A stretch of DNA of 64,000 nucleotides from JBQCHF01 sp051954955 (GCA_051954955.1 JBQCHF010000021.1:36322-100321); one strand, 5' to 3'; shown: positions 34,309-42,589, counted from the first letter of the stretch. Numbers and translations are program-made. Notes: a model not told the origin generated them from the letters alone.

Positions 34309-34614
34309 GTGGTCGTCGAGCACGCCCAGATCTCCGTCGTCCCCGGTCGCGAGGAGGAGTTCGTCGCGGCCTTCCCCGACGCCCTGGCCGTGATCTCGCG
34401 CGCCGAGGGCTTCGAGTGGGCCGAGCTGCACCGCGTCGTCGAGCGCCCGTCGGTGTTCCTGCTCCGCGTCGGCTGGGCCACGCTGGAGGACCACACGTTC
34501 GGCTTCCGCAACTCCGCCCTCTTCGCCGACTGGCGCGCCGTGATCGGCCCGTTCTTCGACGAGCCGCCGGTGGTCGAGCACGTGACGCAGGTGGTGGAGC
34601 GGTTCAGCGTCTGA
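34309..34614 (+). CDS. Antibiotic biosynthesis monooxygenase (ABM) domain protein
   Basis: A 101-residue single-domain protein of the dimeric ferredoxin-like ABM fold (EHAQISVVPGREEEFVAAFPDAL, SVFLLRVGWATLEDHTFGFRNS, ADWRAVIGPFFDEPPVVEH). Family members act as small monooxygenases or haem-degrading enzymes. The catalytic type cannot be set. GTG 34309 has GGAGGGA about 8 bases upstream. Transcribed divergently from mscR. Confidence 0.9.
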   Translation: MVVEHAQISVVPGREEEFVAAFPDALAVISRAEGFEWAELHRVVERPSVFLLRVGWATLEDHTFGFRNSALFADWRAVIGPFFDEPPVVEHVTQVVERFSV

Positions 34615-34681
34615 GGCTCGTCGGGTCCGCGATTCGCGTGTGCTCGAACGAGGTGCCGCGGCCCACTTGATCTCTCCCACG

Positions 34682-34989
34682 GTCAACGGCGCTGGGGACG
34701 GGGCGCCCGGGCACGGGCGGGCTTTCCGTGCCGGCCGCCGGCGCGCTCAAGATCAACCGCATTGGGTGAGGGTGCCCCTGAACCAATAGGTTTGGCTCCG
34801 GGTGCCCCTCACCCAATACGCGTTGGGTGAGGGTGCCCCTGACCCAATACGCGTCGGGTGAAGGGCACTTTCCGCCGATAGGTTCGCAGGAAGGGCACCT
34901 TCACCCAACGTCGCCGGGCCCGGGCGCGACCGGGGGCGGCAGCCCACCTCGCCCCGCGCGCGGCTCCCCCCGTCGCCAGCGCCTTCCCC
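34682..34989. repeat. Intergenic element with repeat copies 7 and 8 and hairpins
   Basis: This convergent gap between the ABM gene and the acyl carrier protein gene contains repeat copy 7 (34682-34703, plus) and inverted copy 8 (34968-34989), bordering a 308-base element. Nested inside are the TAGGT-loop hairpins at 34762-34908. No open frame in the gap looks like a gene. Confidence 0.8.
34762..34908. repeat. Array of TAGGT-loop hairpins joined by TACGCG
   Basis: Three modules in order: 34762-34816 (25-base arms, 20 matches, loop TAGGT), 34823-34847 (a single 25-base arm), and 34854-34908 (25-base arms, about 18 matches, loop TAGGT). Both 6-base joints are exactly TACGCG. The arms start T(T/C)GGGTGA and share the module of the perfect hairpin at 19527-19581. 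Constant arm length and loop despite arm divergence suggest the fold is maintained or that copies arose from a structured source. Confidence 0.9.
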
Positions 34990-35045
34990 CACCACGGGGA
35001 CCGCACCGCGCTCGGGACCGCACCCCACGCCACGCAGCGCAGCGC

Positions 35046-35291
35046 TCACGCCCCTCGCGCCGCGGACAGCAGCCCCACCGCACCGTCGAGGGTGTCCACG
35101 GCCGGGTAGTGCTCCTCCGGCACCGGGTGACCGGTGGCCTCGCTGAGCCGCTCGACGTAGGCGAGGAAGTCCAGGGAGTCCAGGTCGAGCTGCTCGCGCA
35201 GGCTGCGGGCGGGGTCGAGGGGGACGTCGGCGGCATCGGGGGCGATGCCGGCGAGGACGTCGAGCACCAGCGCGCGCAGATCGTCGGCCAT
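35046..35291 (-). CDS. Acyl carrier protein
   Basis: An 81-residue phosphopantetheine carrier with the attachment Ser in LDLDSLDFLAYVERL and an acidic four-helix pattern (LREQ.LDLDSLD). GGAGGA precedes the ATG at 35291. It is not in a fatty-acid synthesis cluster. It follows the remnants of an acetyl-CoA synthetase and a 2-oxoacid dehydrogenase E2 gene, so it probably was part of a special acyl-transfer module that has been partly deleted. Confidence 0.92.
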   Translation of the reverse strand: MADDLRALVLDVLAGIAPDAADVPLDPARSLREQLDLDSLDFLAYVERLSEATGHPVPEEHYPAVDTLDGAVGLLSAARGA

Positions 35292-35331
35292 GACGGTCCT
35301 CCTACGTCTCCGTCTACTACGCCTTGTCGTA

Positions 35332-35680
35332 CTACAGGCTGTCGGAGTGAGCGAGGGCGTCCTCGAGGTCGGCGAGGAACAGGCTGCCCTCGTGGCCGTC
35401 GCTGGCGCGGTGGTCGCCGGTCACGCCCGGCCCGCTGCCCTGCAGGGCCGCCAGGTCGACGCCGCGCCGCGCCGCGAGCCCCCGGGCCCGCGGGGAGGAG
35501 CGCACCCGGGCACCGGTCGGCGTCGGCGCGGCGGGCGTCTCGCGGGCGTGCGCAGCGGTCTCGACGTCGGCGTGGGTGATCCGGCCGCCGGCGCCGGTCC
35601 CGGTCACCTCGGCCAGGTCGACGCCGAGGCTGTGCGCGAGCCGGCGCACCACCGCGGACGCGGTCGGAGCCGGTACAGCG
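35332..35680 (-). pseudogene. Remnant of dihydrolipoamide acyltransferase (E2)
   Basis: Contains two peripheral-subunit-binding-like segments (VVRRLAHSLGVDLAEVTGTGAGGRITHADV and VRSSPRARGLAARRGVDLAALQGSGPG, shown here with flanking context shortened) and then the last turn of the E2 catalytic core, DHRASDGHEGSLFLADLE. The lipoyl domain and about 200 residues of the catalytic domain are missing. The DHR..DG active-site tail is joined directly to the second binding segment, which indicates an internal deletion. It is in a different frame from the acsA fragment upstream. The upstream limit, near 35670-35690, is approximate. Confidence 0.75.
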
Positions 35681-36098
35681 ACGGGGTCGTCACGAGCACC
35701 CGCCCGTCGCCCAGGGTGAGGCGCTGGCGCGCCGGCTCGGGCCCGAAGGCGGCGTAGAGCGGGGCGACGACCGCCCGGTGCCGCAGCGCCCCCAGCACCG
35801 CGACGTACAGGCCCGGCTGGCGCCCGGCGAGGGTGAAGACCCGCTCGCCGGGCGTCACGCCGAGCCCGCCCATGACGTCGGCGAACCGGGAGCTCGCCCG
35901 GCGCAGCCCGTCGTAGGTGAGGCGCTCCACCCGCCCGTCCAGCCGGAGGAAGCGGAACGCCTCGTCACCGCCGTGGCCGTGCGCGACGTGCCGGTCCACC
36001 GCCTCGTAGGCGATGTTGATCCCCCGCCCGCCGGGTAGGTCGTCGACGCCGCGGCGGGCCTGCGCCCAGGCGGCCTGCGTGCGCTCGCGCGCGTCCAT
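35669..36098 (-). pseudogene. N-terminal fragment of acetyl-CoA synthetase-like ligase
   Basis: The first ~143 residues match the start of an AcsA-type acyl-CoA ligase (GINIAYEAVDRHVAHG, RLTYDGLRRASSRFADVM, GLGVTPGERVFTLAGRQP, LYVAVLGALRHRAVVAPLYAAFGPEP). The sequence then stops being ligase-like right after VLVTTPSLYR, long before the AMP-binding P-loop. The continuing frame is Arg/Pro noise, while an E2 linker appears in another frame. The ATG at 36098 is intact, so a short, probably useless peptide could still be made. Confidence 0.8.
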
Positions 36099-36206
36099 GC
36101 GGACCCCCAGCGGCCGGCAGCTTCACCTGCTGGCAGCCTCACGCCCGGTGGCCGGCGGGCACAGGGCCTTTGGTCGGCGGCGGCTGTCCGCGCTGCGCCC
36201 GCCGTC

Positions 36207-36432
36207 GCACGGTCGACGGCGCTGGTGACGGAGGCGGCCAGGCGGTGGGCCAGGGGCGCTGCCGCCCGGCGGTCCGAACGTCCTCGCCCCCGCTGTCGCA
36301 TGGGTGGACCACCGCTACGGATAGATGCCTATGGGTGTGACACCCATCGATGATCTTGGCGGGGGTCCGTCACCCGGCCGCCCGAGCCGCCGCGCGCCCG
36401 CCTCGCGCCGTCACCAGCGCCGTTGACCGTGC
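36207..36432. repeat. 226-base element with 25-base terminal inverted repeats (copies 9 and 10)
   Basis: Positions 36207-36231 and 36408-36432 match as inverted repeats in 24 of 25 positions and contain the family core GGCGCTGGTGACGG. Inside, 36331-36347 is a palindrome (ATGGGTGT-G-ACACCCAT). No protein is encoded. The gap lies between the acsA remnant and the acyl-CoA carboxylase gene. The shape is that of a small non-autonomous mobile element or a REP-type doublet. No target duplication is clear. Confidence 0.8.
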
Positions 36433-36512
36433 ACAGGGGTGTCCGCCGGCGCCAACGGCACGGCGGTCGTGCACCCAGCTCCGTCACAAGCCTTCGGTGA
36501 CCGCGCCACCCC

Positions 36513-38033
36513 TCAGCCGAACAGCGTGGCCACCAGCCGGGCACGGGTGTCGGCGGGGTCGATGACGTCGTCGACCTCGAAGTAGGTGGCGGTGTTCAGC
36601 GCCTGCCCGTGGGCGTAGGCGGCCTGCACCGCAGCCTGGTAGACGCGCTCGCGCTCGTCCGGGTCCTCGACGGCGGCGAGCTCGCGGCGCAGGCCGAGGC
36701 GCACCGCGCCCTCGAGGTTCATCCCGCCGAACTCCCCGGTGGGCCAGGAGAACGTGGCCAGCGCGGCGTGGAAGCTGCCTCCGGCCATGACCATCGCGCC
36801 GAGCCCGTAGCCCTTGCGCAGCACCACGGTGGCCAGCGGGGAGCGCAGCTTGGCCGCGGCGACGAACAGCGCGCCGGCCCGGCGGACCAGGCCGGTGCGC
36901 TCGGCGTCGGGGCCGACCATGAAGCCGGGCGTGTCGCACAGGGACACCACCGGCAGGCCGAAGGCGTCGCAGATCCCGAGGAAGCGCGCGGCTTTCTCGG
37001 CGCCCTCAGCGGTGATGGCGCCGGCCTGGTGCAGGGGGTTGTTGGCGACGACGCCGACCGGCCGGCCCTCGATCCGGGCCAGCGCGGTGACCATGCTCCG
37101 GGCGTGCCGGGCGCGCAGCTCGAGCACCGAGCCCTCGTCCGCGACCAGCCGGACGGCGGCGCGGACGTCGTAGGCCCGGCGCCGGTTCTCCGGCACGACG
37201 TCGCGCAGCGCGGTCTGGTCCGGCGCGCTCCACTCCCGCACCGGGCCCTGGAAGTAGGACAGTGCCTGCTTGGCCGTCGCCATCGCCGCGGCGTCGTCGG
37301 GCACCAGGACGTCGACGACGCCGTTGGGCACCTGCACGTCCATCGGGCCGACGTCGTCGGCCGCGACCACGCCGAGCCCGCCGCCCTCGATCATCGCCGG
37401 GCCGCCCATGCCGATGCTCGACCCGGCGGTCGCGATGGTGATGTCGCTGGCGCCGAACAGGGCCGCGTTGCCGGCGAAGCAGCGGCCGGAGGCCACCGCG
37501 ATGCGCGGCACGACACCGGACAGCCGGGCCCACAGCGCGAAGGTCATGAGGTCGAGCCCGCCGACGACGGCGTGGTCGGTGTCGCCGGGCCGGCCGCCCC
37601 CGCCCTCGGCCAAGAGGACCACCGGCACCCGCAGCTGCTCGACCACGGTGAGCAGCCGGTCGGTCTTGGCGTGCCCCGCCATCCCCTGGGTGCCGGCGAG
37701 CACGGTGTAGTCGTAGGCCAGCACGGCGGCCCGGGCCCGCTCGGCACCGACCAGGTCGCCGTTGATCCGCGCGAGGCCGGCCAGCAGCCCGTCCGCGGGC
37801 GTGTTGGCCACCAGGTCCTCGACCGAGCGCCGGGCGCGCTGCGCGGCGATGGCCAGCCCGCCGTACTCGCTCCACGACCCGGCGTCGACGAGGTCGGCGA
37901 GGTCCTCGCGCACCGTGCGCCGGCCGGCGGCGTGCCGTCGCGCCACCGCCTCGGCGCGCGCACGGTCCTCCAGCAGAGCGCGGCGGCGCAGCACCTCGGC
38001 CAGGTCGGCGCGGACCTCGTCCGGCTCGCTCAC
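36513..38033 (-). CDS. Acyl-CoA carboxylase carboxyltransferase (beta) subunit
   Basis: A 506-residue biotin-dependent carboxyltransferase. The N-terminal crotonase-like half includes EYGGLAIAAQR, VVLLAEGGGGRPGDTDHAV, ASGRCFAGNAALFG and GSSIGMGGPAMIEGGGLG; the C-terminal half includes VVSLCDTPGFMVGPDAERTG, LRKGYGLGAMVMAGGSF and WPTGEFGGMNLEGAV. It would transfer carboxyl groups to acetyl- or propionyl-CoA-type substrates with a biotin carboxylase alpha subunit, not found here. Start GTG 38033 overlaps the stop of the GDSL hydrolase by 4 bases. Confidence 0.94.
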   Translation of the reverse strand: MSEPDEVRADLAEVLRRRALLEDRARAEAVARRHAAGRRTVREDLADLVDAGSWSEYGGLAIAAQRARRSVEDLVANTPADGLLAGLARINGDLVGAERARAAVLAYDYTVLAGTQGMAGHAKTDRLLTVVEQLRVPVVLLAEGGGGRPGDTDHAVVGGLDLMTFALWARLSGVVPRIAVASGRCFAGNAALFGASDITIATAGSSIGMGGPAMIEGGGLGVVAADDVGPMDVQVPNGVVDVLVPDDAAAMATAKQALSYFQGPVREWSAPDQTALRDVVPENRRRAYDVRAAVRLVADEGSVLELRARHARSMVTALARIEGRPVGVVANNPLHQAGAITAEGAEKAARFLGICDAFGLPVVSLCDTPGFMVGPDAERTGLVRRAGALFVAAAKLRSPLATVVLRKGYGLGAMVMAGGSFHAALATFSWPTGEFGGMNLEGAVRLGLRRELAAVEDPDERERVYQAAVQAAYAHGQALNTATYFEVDDVIDPADTRARLVATLFG

Positions 38034-38839
38034 GCCGGCTCCGCAGCGGGATGGACCGGGGCGTAGGCCGGGCGCTTGGGCTCGCGCCGGTCGCCGGAGG
38101 ACTGCCCGGTGAGCCGGCGCAGCACCCAGGGGCCGAGGTGACGCCGGGCCCAGTCCAGCTCGGTGCCCACTGCGGCCAGGGCGCGCGGGCGGTCCAGCGG
38201 CGGCAGCGGGGCCCGCCAGCCGCCGTCGGCGCCGGACAGACCGAGCGTCTCGGCCAGCCCGGCGGCGACCCGCTCGTGCCCGGCCGGGCTGGCGTGCAGC
38301 CGGTCGGCCGCCCACAGCCGCGGGTCGGTGGCCACCGGCTCGCGCTCGAGGTCGAGCAGGAGGACGCCGTCGGTGCAGGCGAGCTCGCGCAGCACGTCGT
38401 TGTGGGCGAGCACCCGGCTGCGCAGCGGTCGGGCCAGCGGCACCACCGCGGCCGGGTCGGGCTGGGTGAAGGTGAGCACGTCGGCGCCGGAGGCGCGCAG
38501 CGCGCGGTGCAGCCGGCGGGTGTCCGCGAGCAGCCGGGGCAGGTCCACCCGGGGGCGCAGCACGTCGTTCACGCCGACCACGCAGACGACCAGGTCCGGC
38601 GCCAGGGCCAGCGCCGCCGGCAGCTGGTCGGCCAGCACGTCGTGCGTGCGCCGGCCGCGGACGGCCAGGTTGGCGTAGAGCAGCGGCTCGGCCGTGGGAT
38701 CGCGCAGCGCGAGGTCCGCGGCCAGTGCCTCGGCGAGCCGGTCGGCCCACCCGCGGTAGCCGCCCCGCCCGTCCGGGTCCTCCAGCCCCTCCACGGTGCT
38801 GTCCCCGACGGCCACGAATCGCCGCCACGGCTGCCCCAT
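38030..38839 (-). CDS. SGNH/GDSL hydrolase
   Basis: A 269-residue esterase-type hydrolase: block I GDSTVEGLEDPDG (nucleophile Ser; GDST replaces GDSL), block II LAVRGRRTHD, block III VGVNDVLR, and block V DRLHASPAGH with catalytic Asp and His. No signal peptide. ATG 38839 follows GAGGAGGA. Coupled to the carboxyltransferase gene by a 4-base overlap. Confidence 0.92.
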   Translation of the reverse strand: MGQPWRRFVAVGDSTVEGLEDPDGRGGYRGWADRLAEALAADLALRDPTAEPLLYANLAVRGRRTHDVLADQLPAALALAPDLVVCVVGVNDVLRPRVDLPRLLADTRRLHRALRASGADVLTFTQPDPAAVVPLARPLRSRVLAHNDVLRELACTDGVLLLDLEREPVATDPRLWAADRLHASPAGHERVAAGLAETLGLSGADGGWRAPLPPLDRPRALAAVGTELDWARRHLGPWVLRRLTGQSSGDRREPKRPAYAPVHPAAEPA

Positions 38840-39050
38840 CCGCACGTCCTCCTCGCTCGCCCTCACCGGCCCGGTACCGCGGGCCAGCCTGTCACGCCGT
38901 CGGCCCGAGCAGCGCCCCCGGTCACTCACCGCATCCACCCGGTCCCGATGCTCCTACCGAGCGTCGGACAGGTGACCAACGCCCCTGCCCACCAGCCCGC
39001 CGACCGTCGTTCCCTCGGGACGGGGCAGGCGCGTGCCACGAGGGGGCTCC

Positions 39051-39551
39051 ATGGCCACGGCGACGACGACAGGTGCGCAGGCCCCGACGGCGCCTCCCGC
39101 CAGCACGGTCCGCGACCGGGCGCTGGCGCTGCGCCGACGGCTGCTGCCCCTGGCCGCCGCCTGGGCGCTGCTGGTCACCCTGCCGCTCTACTGGATCGTG
39201 GTCGGCGAGGTGGCCGACAGCGTGACCGCCCACGGCACCCGCCGATTCACCGGTCCGCCCGCCCCGCTGCTGGCCGGGCTGTTCCTGCTGGTCCTCCTGG
39301 CTCCGTGCGTGACCAGTGCCGGGCTGAGCCTGCTGTCGTGGCACCGGACCTATCGCCAGGGCGCCGTCCTCGGCCACCGACGCGCGCACCTGCTCCTGCC
39401 CGGCGGCCTGGCCGGCGGGGTGATCGGCTGGTGCGCGGACCAGGTCGAGCGCACGCCGGTGCTGGCCGCCACCGCGGTGCTGGTCACGGCGATGTCCGGC
39501 GGCGCGGCGCTCGTCGTCCTGCGCTGGCGTGGAGTCACGTCCCGGGGGTGA
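39051..39551 (+). CDS. Hypothetical membrane protein
   Basis: A 166-residue protein with about four hydrophobic segments: near 33-52 (LLPLAAAWALLVTLPLYWIVVG), 72-95, 112-125 and 135-155. The N-tail is Ala/Thr/Pro-rich. No family is recognised. ATG 39051 follows a GAGGGGG region. The C-terminus overlaps the convergent LuxR-type gene by 17 bases. Confidence 0.7.
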   Translation: MATATTTGAQAPTAPPASTVRDRALALRRRLLPLAAAWALLVTLPLYWIVVGEVADSVTAHGTRRFTGPPAPLLAGLFLLVLLAPCVTSAGLSLLSWHRTYRQGAVLGHRRAHLLLPGGLAGGVIGWCADQVERTPVLAATAVLVTAMSGGAALVVLRWRGVTSRG

Positions 39552-40203
39552 CGAACCCCGTCTCGTAGGCGTAGACCACGGCCTGCACGCGGTCGCGCAC
39601 CCCGAGCTTGGCCAGCACGTGGGTGAGGTGGGCCTTCACGGTGGCCTCGCTGAGGTAGAGCGTGGCCGCGATCTCGGTGTTGGAGGCCCCGCTCGCCACC
39701 TCCCGCAGCACGTCCCGCTCCCGCGCGGTGAGCCGGTCCAGCTCGGTGCCGGCGCGCAGCCGGGTCCGGCGCCGGCTGAACTCGGCCACCACCCGCGTGG
39801 TCACCGCGGGCTCGAGCAGGGCCTCGCCGGCGGCCACGGTGCGGACGGCGTCGAGCAGCCGCTCCGGCGGGCTGTTCTTGAGCAGGAAGCCGCTGGCGCC
39901 CGCGTCGAGCGCGTCGTAGACGTGCTCGTCGGTGTCGAACGTGGTCAGGACGACGACCCGGGTGGGCGGGTCGTCGTCGGCGAGCAGCCGGCGGGTGGCG
40001 GTGATGCCGTCCACCGCCCCCGGCATGCGGACGTCCATGAGCGTCACGTCCGGCCGCAGCCGGCGCACGACGTCGACCGCGGCCTCCCCGGTGCCTGCCT
40101 CGCCGACGACGGCGAGGTCGTCCTCGCCGTCGAGCATCATCCGGAAGCCGGCCCGCACCAGCTCCTGGTCGTCGACGACGACCAGGCGGATCCTCCCGGT
40201 CAC
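39535..40203 (-). CDS. NarL/FixJ-family response regulator
   Basis: A 222-residue regulator. The receiver has acidic pocket VVDDQELVRAGF, phospho-Asp in DVTLMDVRMPG, Thr in VVLTTFD and Lys in FLLKNSPP. The C-terminal LuxR-type helix-turn-helix is LTARERDVLREVASGASNTEIAATLYLSEATVKAHL. The GTG start overlaps the upstream kinase stop by 4 bases, so it is the cognate partner of that kinase. Confidence 0.95.
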   Translation of the reverse strand: MTGRIRLVVVDDQELVRAGFRMMLDGEDDLAVVGEAGTGEAAVDVVRRLRPDVTLMDVRMPGAVDGITATRRLLADDDPPTRVVVLTTFDTDEHVYDALDAGASGFLLKNSPPERLLDAVRTVAAGEALLEPAVTTRVVAEFSRRRTRLRAGTELDRLTARERDVLREVASGASNTEIAATLYLSEATVKAHLTHVLAKLGVRDRVQAVVYAYETGFVTPGT

Positions 40204-41411
40204 GCGGGCACCCGCGCACCGCGCTCGGCGGGGCTGAGCGGGAGCACGGCCCGCACCGCGAACCAGCCGCCGTCGCGGTCGACCTCGAGGGTGCCGCCGA
40301 AGGCCTGCACCCGCTCGCGCATCCCGAGCAGGCCGTGGCCGCCGCCCTGCACCGGGGGCGCCGGCTCCCCCGACGGCGCCGAAGGGACCAAGGGGACCGG
40401 GGGAACCTTGTTGCGCGCGCCGATCCGGATGGCATCGGCCGCATAGTCCACGGTCACCTCCACCGGCGCTCCGGGGGCGTGCTTGCGTGCGTTGGTGAGC
40501 GCCTCCTGCACGATCCGGTAGCCCGACACCTCCGCGCCCCCGCCCCGCGAGGTCGACCCGCTCACCACCAGGGAGACCTCCTGCCCGGCGGCCCGCGCGA
40601 CCGCGACAAGGTCCTGCAGCTCGGCCAGCGTCGGCTGCGGCGACGTGCCCTCGGAGAGGCCTGGGTCGTCGGCGCGCAGGACACCCAGCACGTGCCGGAG
40701 CTCCTCGATCGCGGACCGGCCGGTGCCCTCGACGCTGAGCAGCATGTCCCGCAGCGCCTCCTGCTCCGGCAGCAGCCGGCGGCGCACCGCGCCGGCCTGC
40801 ACACCCATCAGGCCCACGCTGTGGGCGATGACGTCGTGCAGCTCGCGCGCGATCCGCAGCCGTTCCTGCGCCAGCGCCGCCGCCGTCTCCGCCGCGTGCT
40901 GCGCCTCCAGGGCCTGCGCCCGCTCCTCCACCGCGCGGGTGTAGCGGTGCCGGGTGGAGACGTAGCCGCCGGTCACCGCGGCGGGCACGCACAGCGCCAC
41001 GGTGAACAGCGCGCTGTGCACCAGGTTGCCGACGTCGGCGTGGCCGCCGTCGAAGAGCATCCCGACCGCCATCCCGACCGCGACGGCGGCCAGGCCGACC
41101 AGCCGGCGGCGCCCGTCGAGCGCGGAGAAGGCAAGGAACACCACCCAGAACACCGGCAGGATCGGCATCGAGGTGTCGGCCGTGCTCACCCCCAGCACCG
41201 CCTCCGCGGCCAGGGTGAGCGGCACGACGACGACGGGCAGCAGCGGGCGGGTGGTGCGCGCTGCGAGCGCGGCCGCCATCACGGTGGCGCCGACGACGGC
41301 GACCGGCATCGCCGGTGGGCGCACGGTGAGCTGCTCGGCGACGAGCAGCACCCACACGACGACGGGGAGCACGGCCGGGTGCACCCCGGAGAGCCTGCTG
41401 GGAAGCCTCAC
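40200..41411 (-). CDS. NarL-type sensor histidine kinase (HisKA_3)
   Basis: A 403-residue membrane kinase. Six or so hydrophobic helices (about residues 10-150) form the sensor, followed by a dimerisation/phospho-acceptor domain with RIARELHDVIAHSVGLMGVQAG and a HATPase domain (YRIVQEALTNARKHAPG, GGGHGLLGMRERVQAFGG). This architecture matches the DesK/LiaS-like kinases common in actinobacteria. The GTG start at 41411 gives VRLPSRLSGVHP. Coupled to the response regulator. Confidence 0.93.
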   Translation of the reverse strand: MRLPSRLSGVHPAVLPVVVWVLLVAEQLTVRPPAMPVAVVGATVMAAALAARTTRPLLPVVVVPLTLAAEAVLGVSTADTSMPILPVFWVVFLAFSALDGRRRLVGLAAVAVGMAVGMLFDGGHADVGNLVHSALFTVALCVPAAVTGGYVSTRHRYTRAVEERAQALEAQHAAETAAALAQERLRIARELHDVIAHSVGLMGVQAGAVRRRLLPEQEALRDMLLSVEGTGRSAIEELRHVLGVLRADDPGLSEGTSPQPTLAELQDLVAVARAAGQEVSLVVSGSTSRGGGAEVSGYRIVQEALTNARKHAPGAPVEVTVDYAADAIRIGARNKVPPVPLVPSAPSGEPAPPVQGGGHGLLGMRERVQAFGGTLEVDRDGGWFAVRAVLPLSPAERGARVPA

Positions 41412-41605
41412 GGCTGGGCAGTGTGCCCGAGGCTGCGCACCCCTGTCCCCCGACTCCGGTAGCGCATCGGCGGGTGCAGAACCCTCCCCTGGTCGTAGCC
41501 GGTCCAGCCCGCGGTCGGCAGACGGGTCGCGCTGCCCGGGGCGAGGCTCCTGCCATCCCGACCGCACCGGACGTCGAGCCTCGACGCGGCGGCCGGGACC
41601 TCGTT

Positions 41606-41640
41606 CCAGATCACCCAGATCACCCAGATCACCCAGATCC
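41606..41640. repeat. Tandem CCAGATCAC repeats
   Basis: Three exact 9-base units plus a partial fourth lie 30-60 bases upstream of the small membrane protein gene at 41670 and downstream of the divergent kinase start. Could affect promoter spacing; no promoter boxes are clear. Confidence 0.9.
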
Positions 41641-41669
41641 CCAGACCCGGCAACCCCGAGGAGCCCGCC

Positions 41670-41915
41670 ATGGCCGACCGACCCCTGTCCACCCCCACCC
41701 GCCGGCACCCGCTGCGCCAGCTGGCCATCACCTTCGCGGTGCTGGCGGTCGCCCTGTTCGTCCTGTCCGGGGCGACCAAGGACGCCACGCACGGCCTGGG
41801 CCTCGTCGTCGGCGACATCGGCTGGTTCGGCTTCCTGCTCAGCCTGCTGGGGCTGGTCCTCGTGGCGGTGGCCGGCGTCGTCGTGACGGCCCGCCGCCGG
41901 CTCGCCCGGCCGTGA
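41670..41915 (+). CDS. Small two-helix membrane protein
   Basis: An 81-residue protein with two hydrophobic helices, about residues 18-35 (LAITFAVLAVALFVLSG) and 48-72 (GWFGFLLSLLGLVLVAVAGVVV), separated by a short polar turn. A basic C-terminus (ARRRLARP) suggests N-in/C-in topology. GAGGAG precedes the ATG at 41670. No family is recognised. Confidence 0.75.
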   Translation: MADRPLSTPTRRHPLRQLAITFAVLAVALFVLSGATKDATHGLGLVVGDIGWFGFLLSLLGLVLVAVAGVVVTARRRLARP

Positions 41916-41950
41916 CCTTGCTCGCAGCCCGCACTCCCGCACACAGACCG

Positions 41951-41986
41951 GCACCGACCAGCACCGACCAGCACCGACCAGCACCG
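41951..41986. repeat. Tandem GCACCGACCA repeats
   Basis: Three exact 10-base units plus a partial one in the 100-base gap between the small membrane protein and the secreted protein, about 30 bases before the start of the latter. Confidence 0.9.
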
Positions 41987-42016
41987 CGTTCACTTCAGCC
42001 CTGGAAGGAATTCCCC

Positions 42017-42523
42017 GTGCACCGACGCCACCTGCTCGCCCCCGCCGCCGCCCTGGCCCTGCTGGCCGTGACCGCGGCCCCCGCCCTCGCCGCCGGCGGC
42101 CTGACCATGCACCGGTCGATCGACCTGCTGGACCCGAACACGCCGCGGACCGAGTTCACCTGCGGCGAACTCACCCTCACGCCCGTCGCCGGTCGCCTCG
42201 ACGGCGTCTTCCACGAGAGCGTCGACGGCCAGGGCCGCTACCACTACACCGGTACCAATGTGGCTCACGACGTCGTGCTCACCGACCTGGCCCATCCCGG
42301 GACGGGCGGCAGCTACCGCCTGGTGGGGACCAGCTCGTTCGGCGGCACCTCCACCGACGACAGTGGCGAGGACAACCTGCGGTTCCGCTCCGAGGTGTCG
42401 TTCGTCGTGCTGCGCCCGGACGGCGGCCGGCTCGGCATGGTCCGGCTGCTCGAGCGGATGGACGCCGACGGCGCGGTGCGTGTGGCCGCCGGCGGGTGCA
42501 TCGGCTCCGGCGGCATCGAGTAG
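42017..42523 (+). CDS. Secreted protein of unknown function
   Basis: A 168-residue protein with a clear signal peptide (HRRHLLAPAAALALLAVTAAPALA, cleavage after ALA near residue 25). The mature part is beta-rich (GELTLTPVAGRLDGVFHESVDGQGRYHYTGT) and contains two Cys (FTCGEL and GGCIGSG) that could form a disulfide. GGAAGGAA lies before the GTG at 42017. Family not recognised. Confidence 0.8.
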   Translation: MHRRHLLAPAAALALLAVTAAPALAAGGLTMHRSIDLLDPNTPRTEFTCGELTLTPVAGRLDGVFHESVDGQGRYHYTGTNVAHDVVLTDLAHPGTGGSYRLVGTSSFGGTSTDDSGEDNLRFRSEVSFVVLRPDGGRLGMVRLLERMDADGAVRVAAGGCIGSGGIE

Positions 42524-42589
42524 CCCGTCCACCCGGCGCGGCCAGGGGCCCGGCGGGAGGTGCTCGGCCACCTCCCGCCGGTCCGAGGC

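Noticed and set aside
34762..34908. Repeats considered as a CRISPR array
   Set aside because: Units are palindromic hairpins with 6-base joints, not repeats with ~30-base unique spacers, and no cas gene is present.
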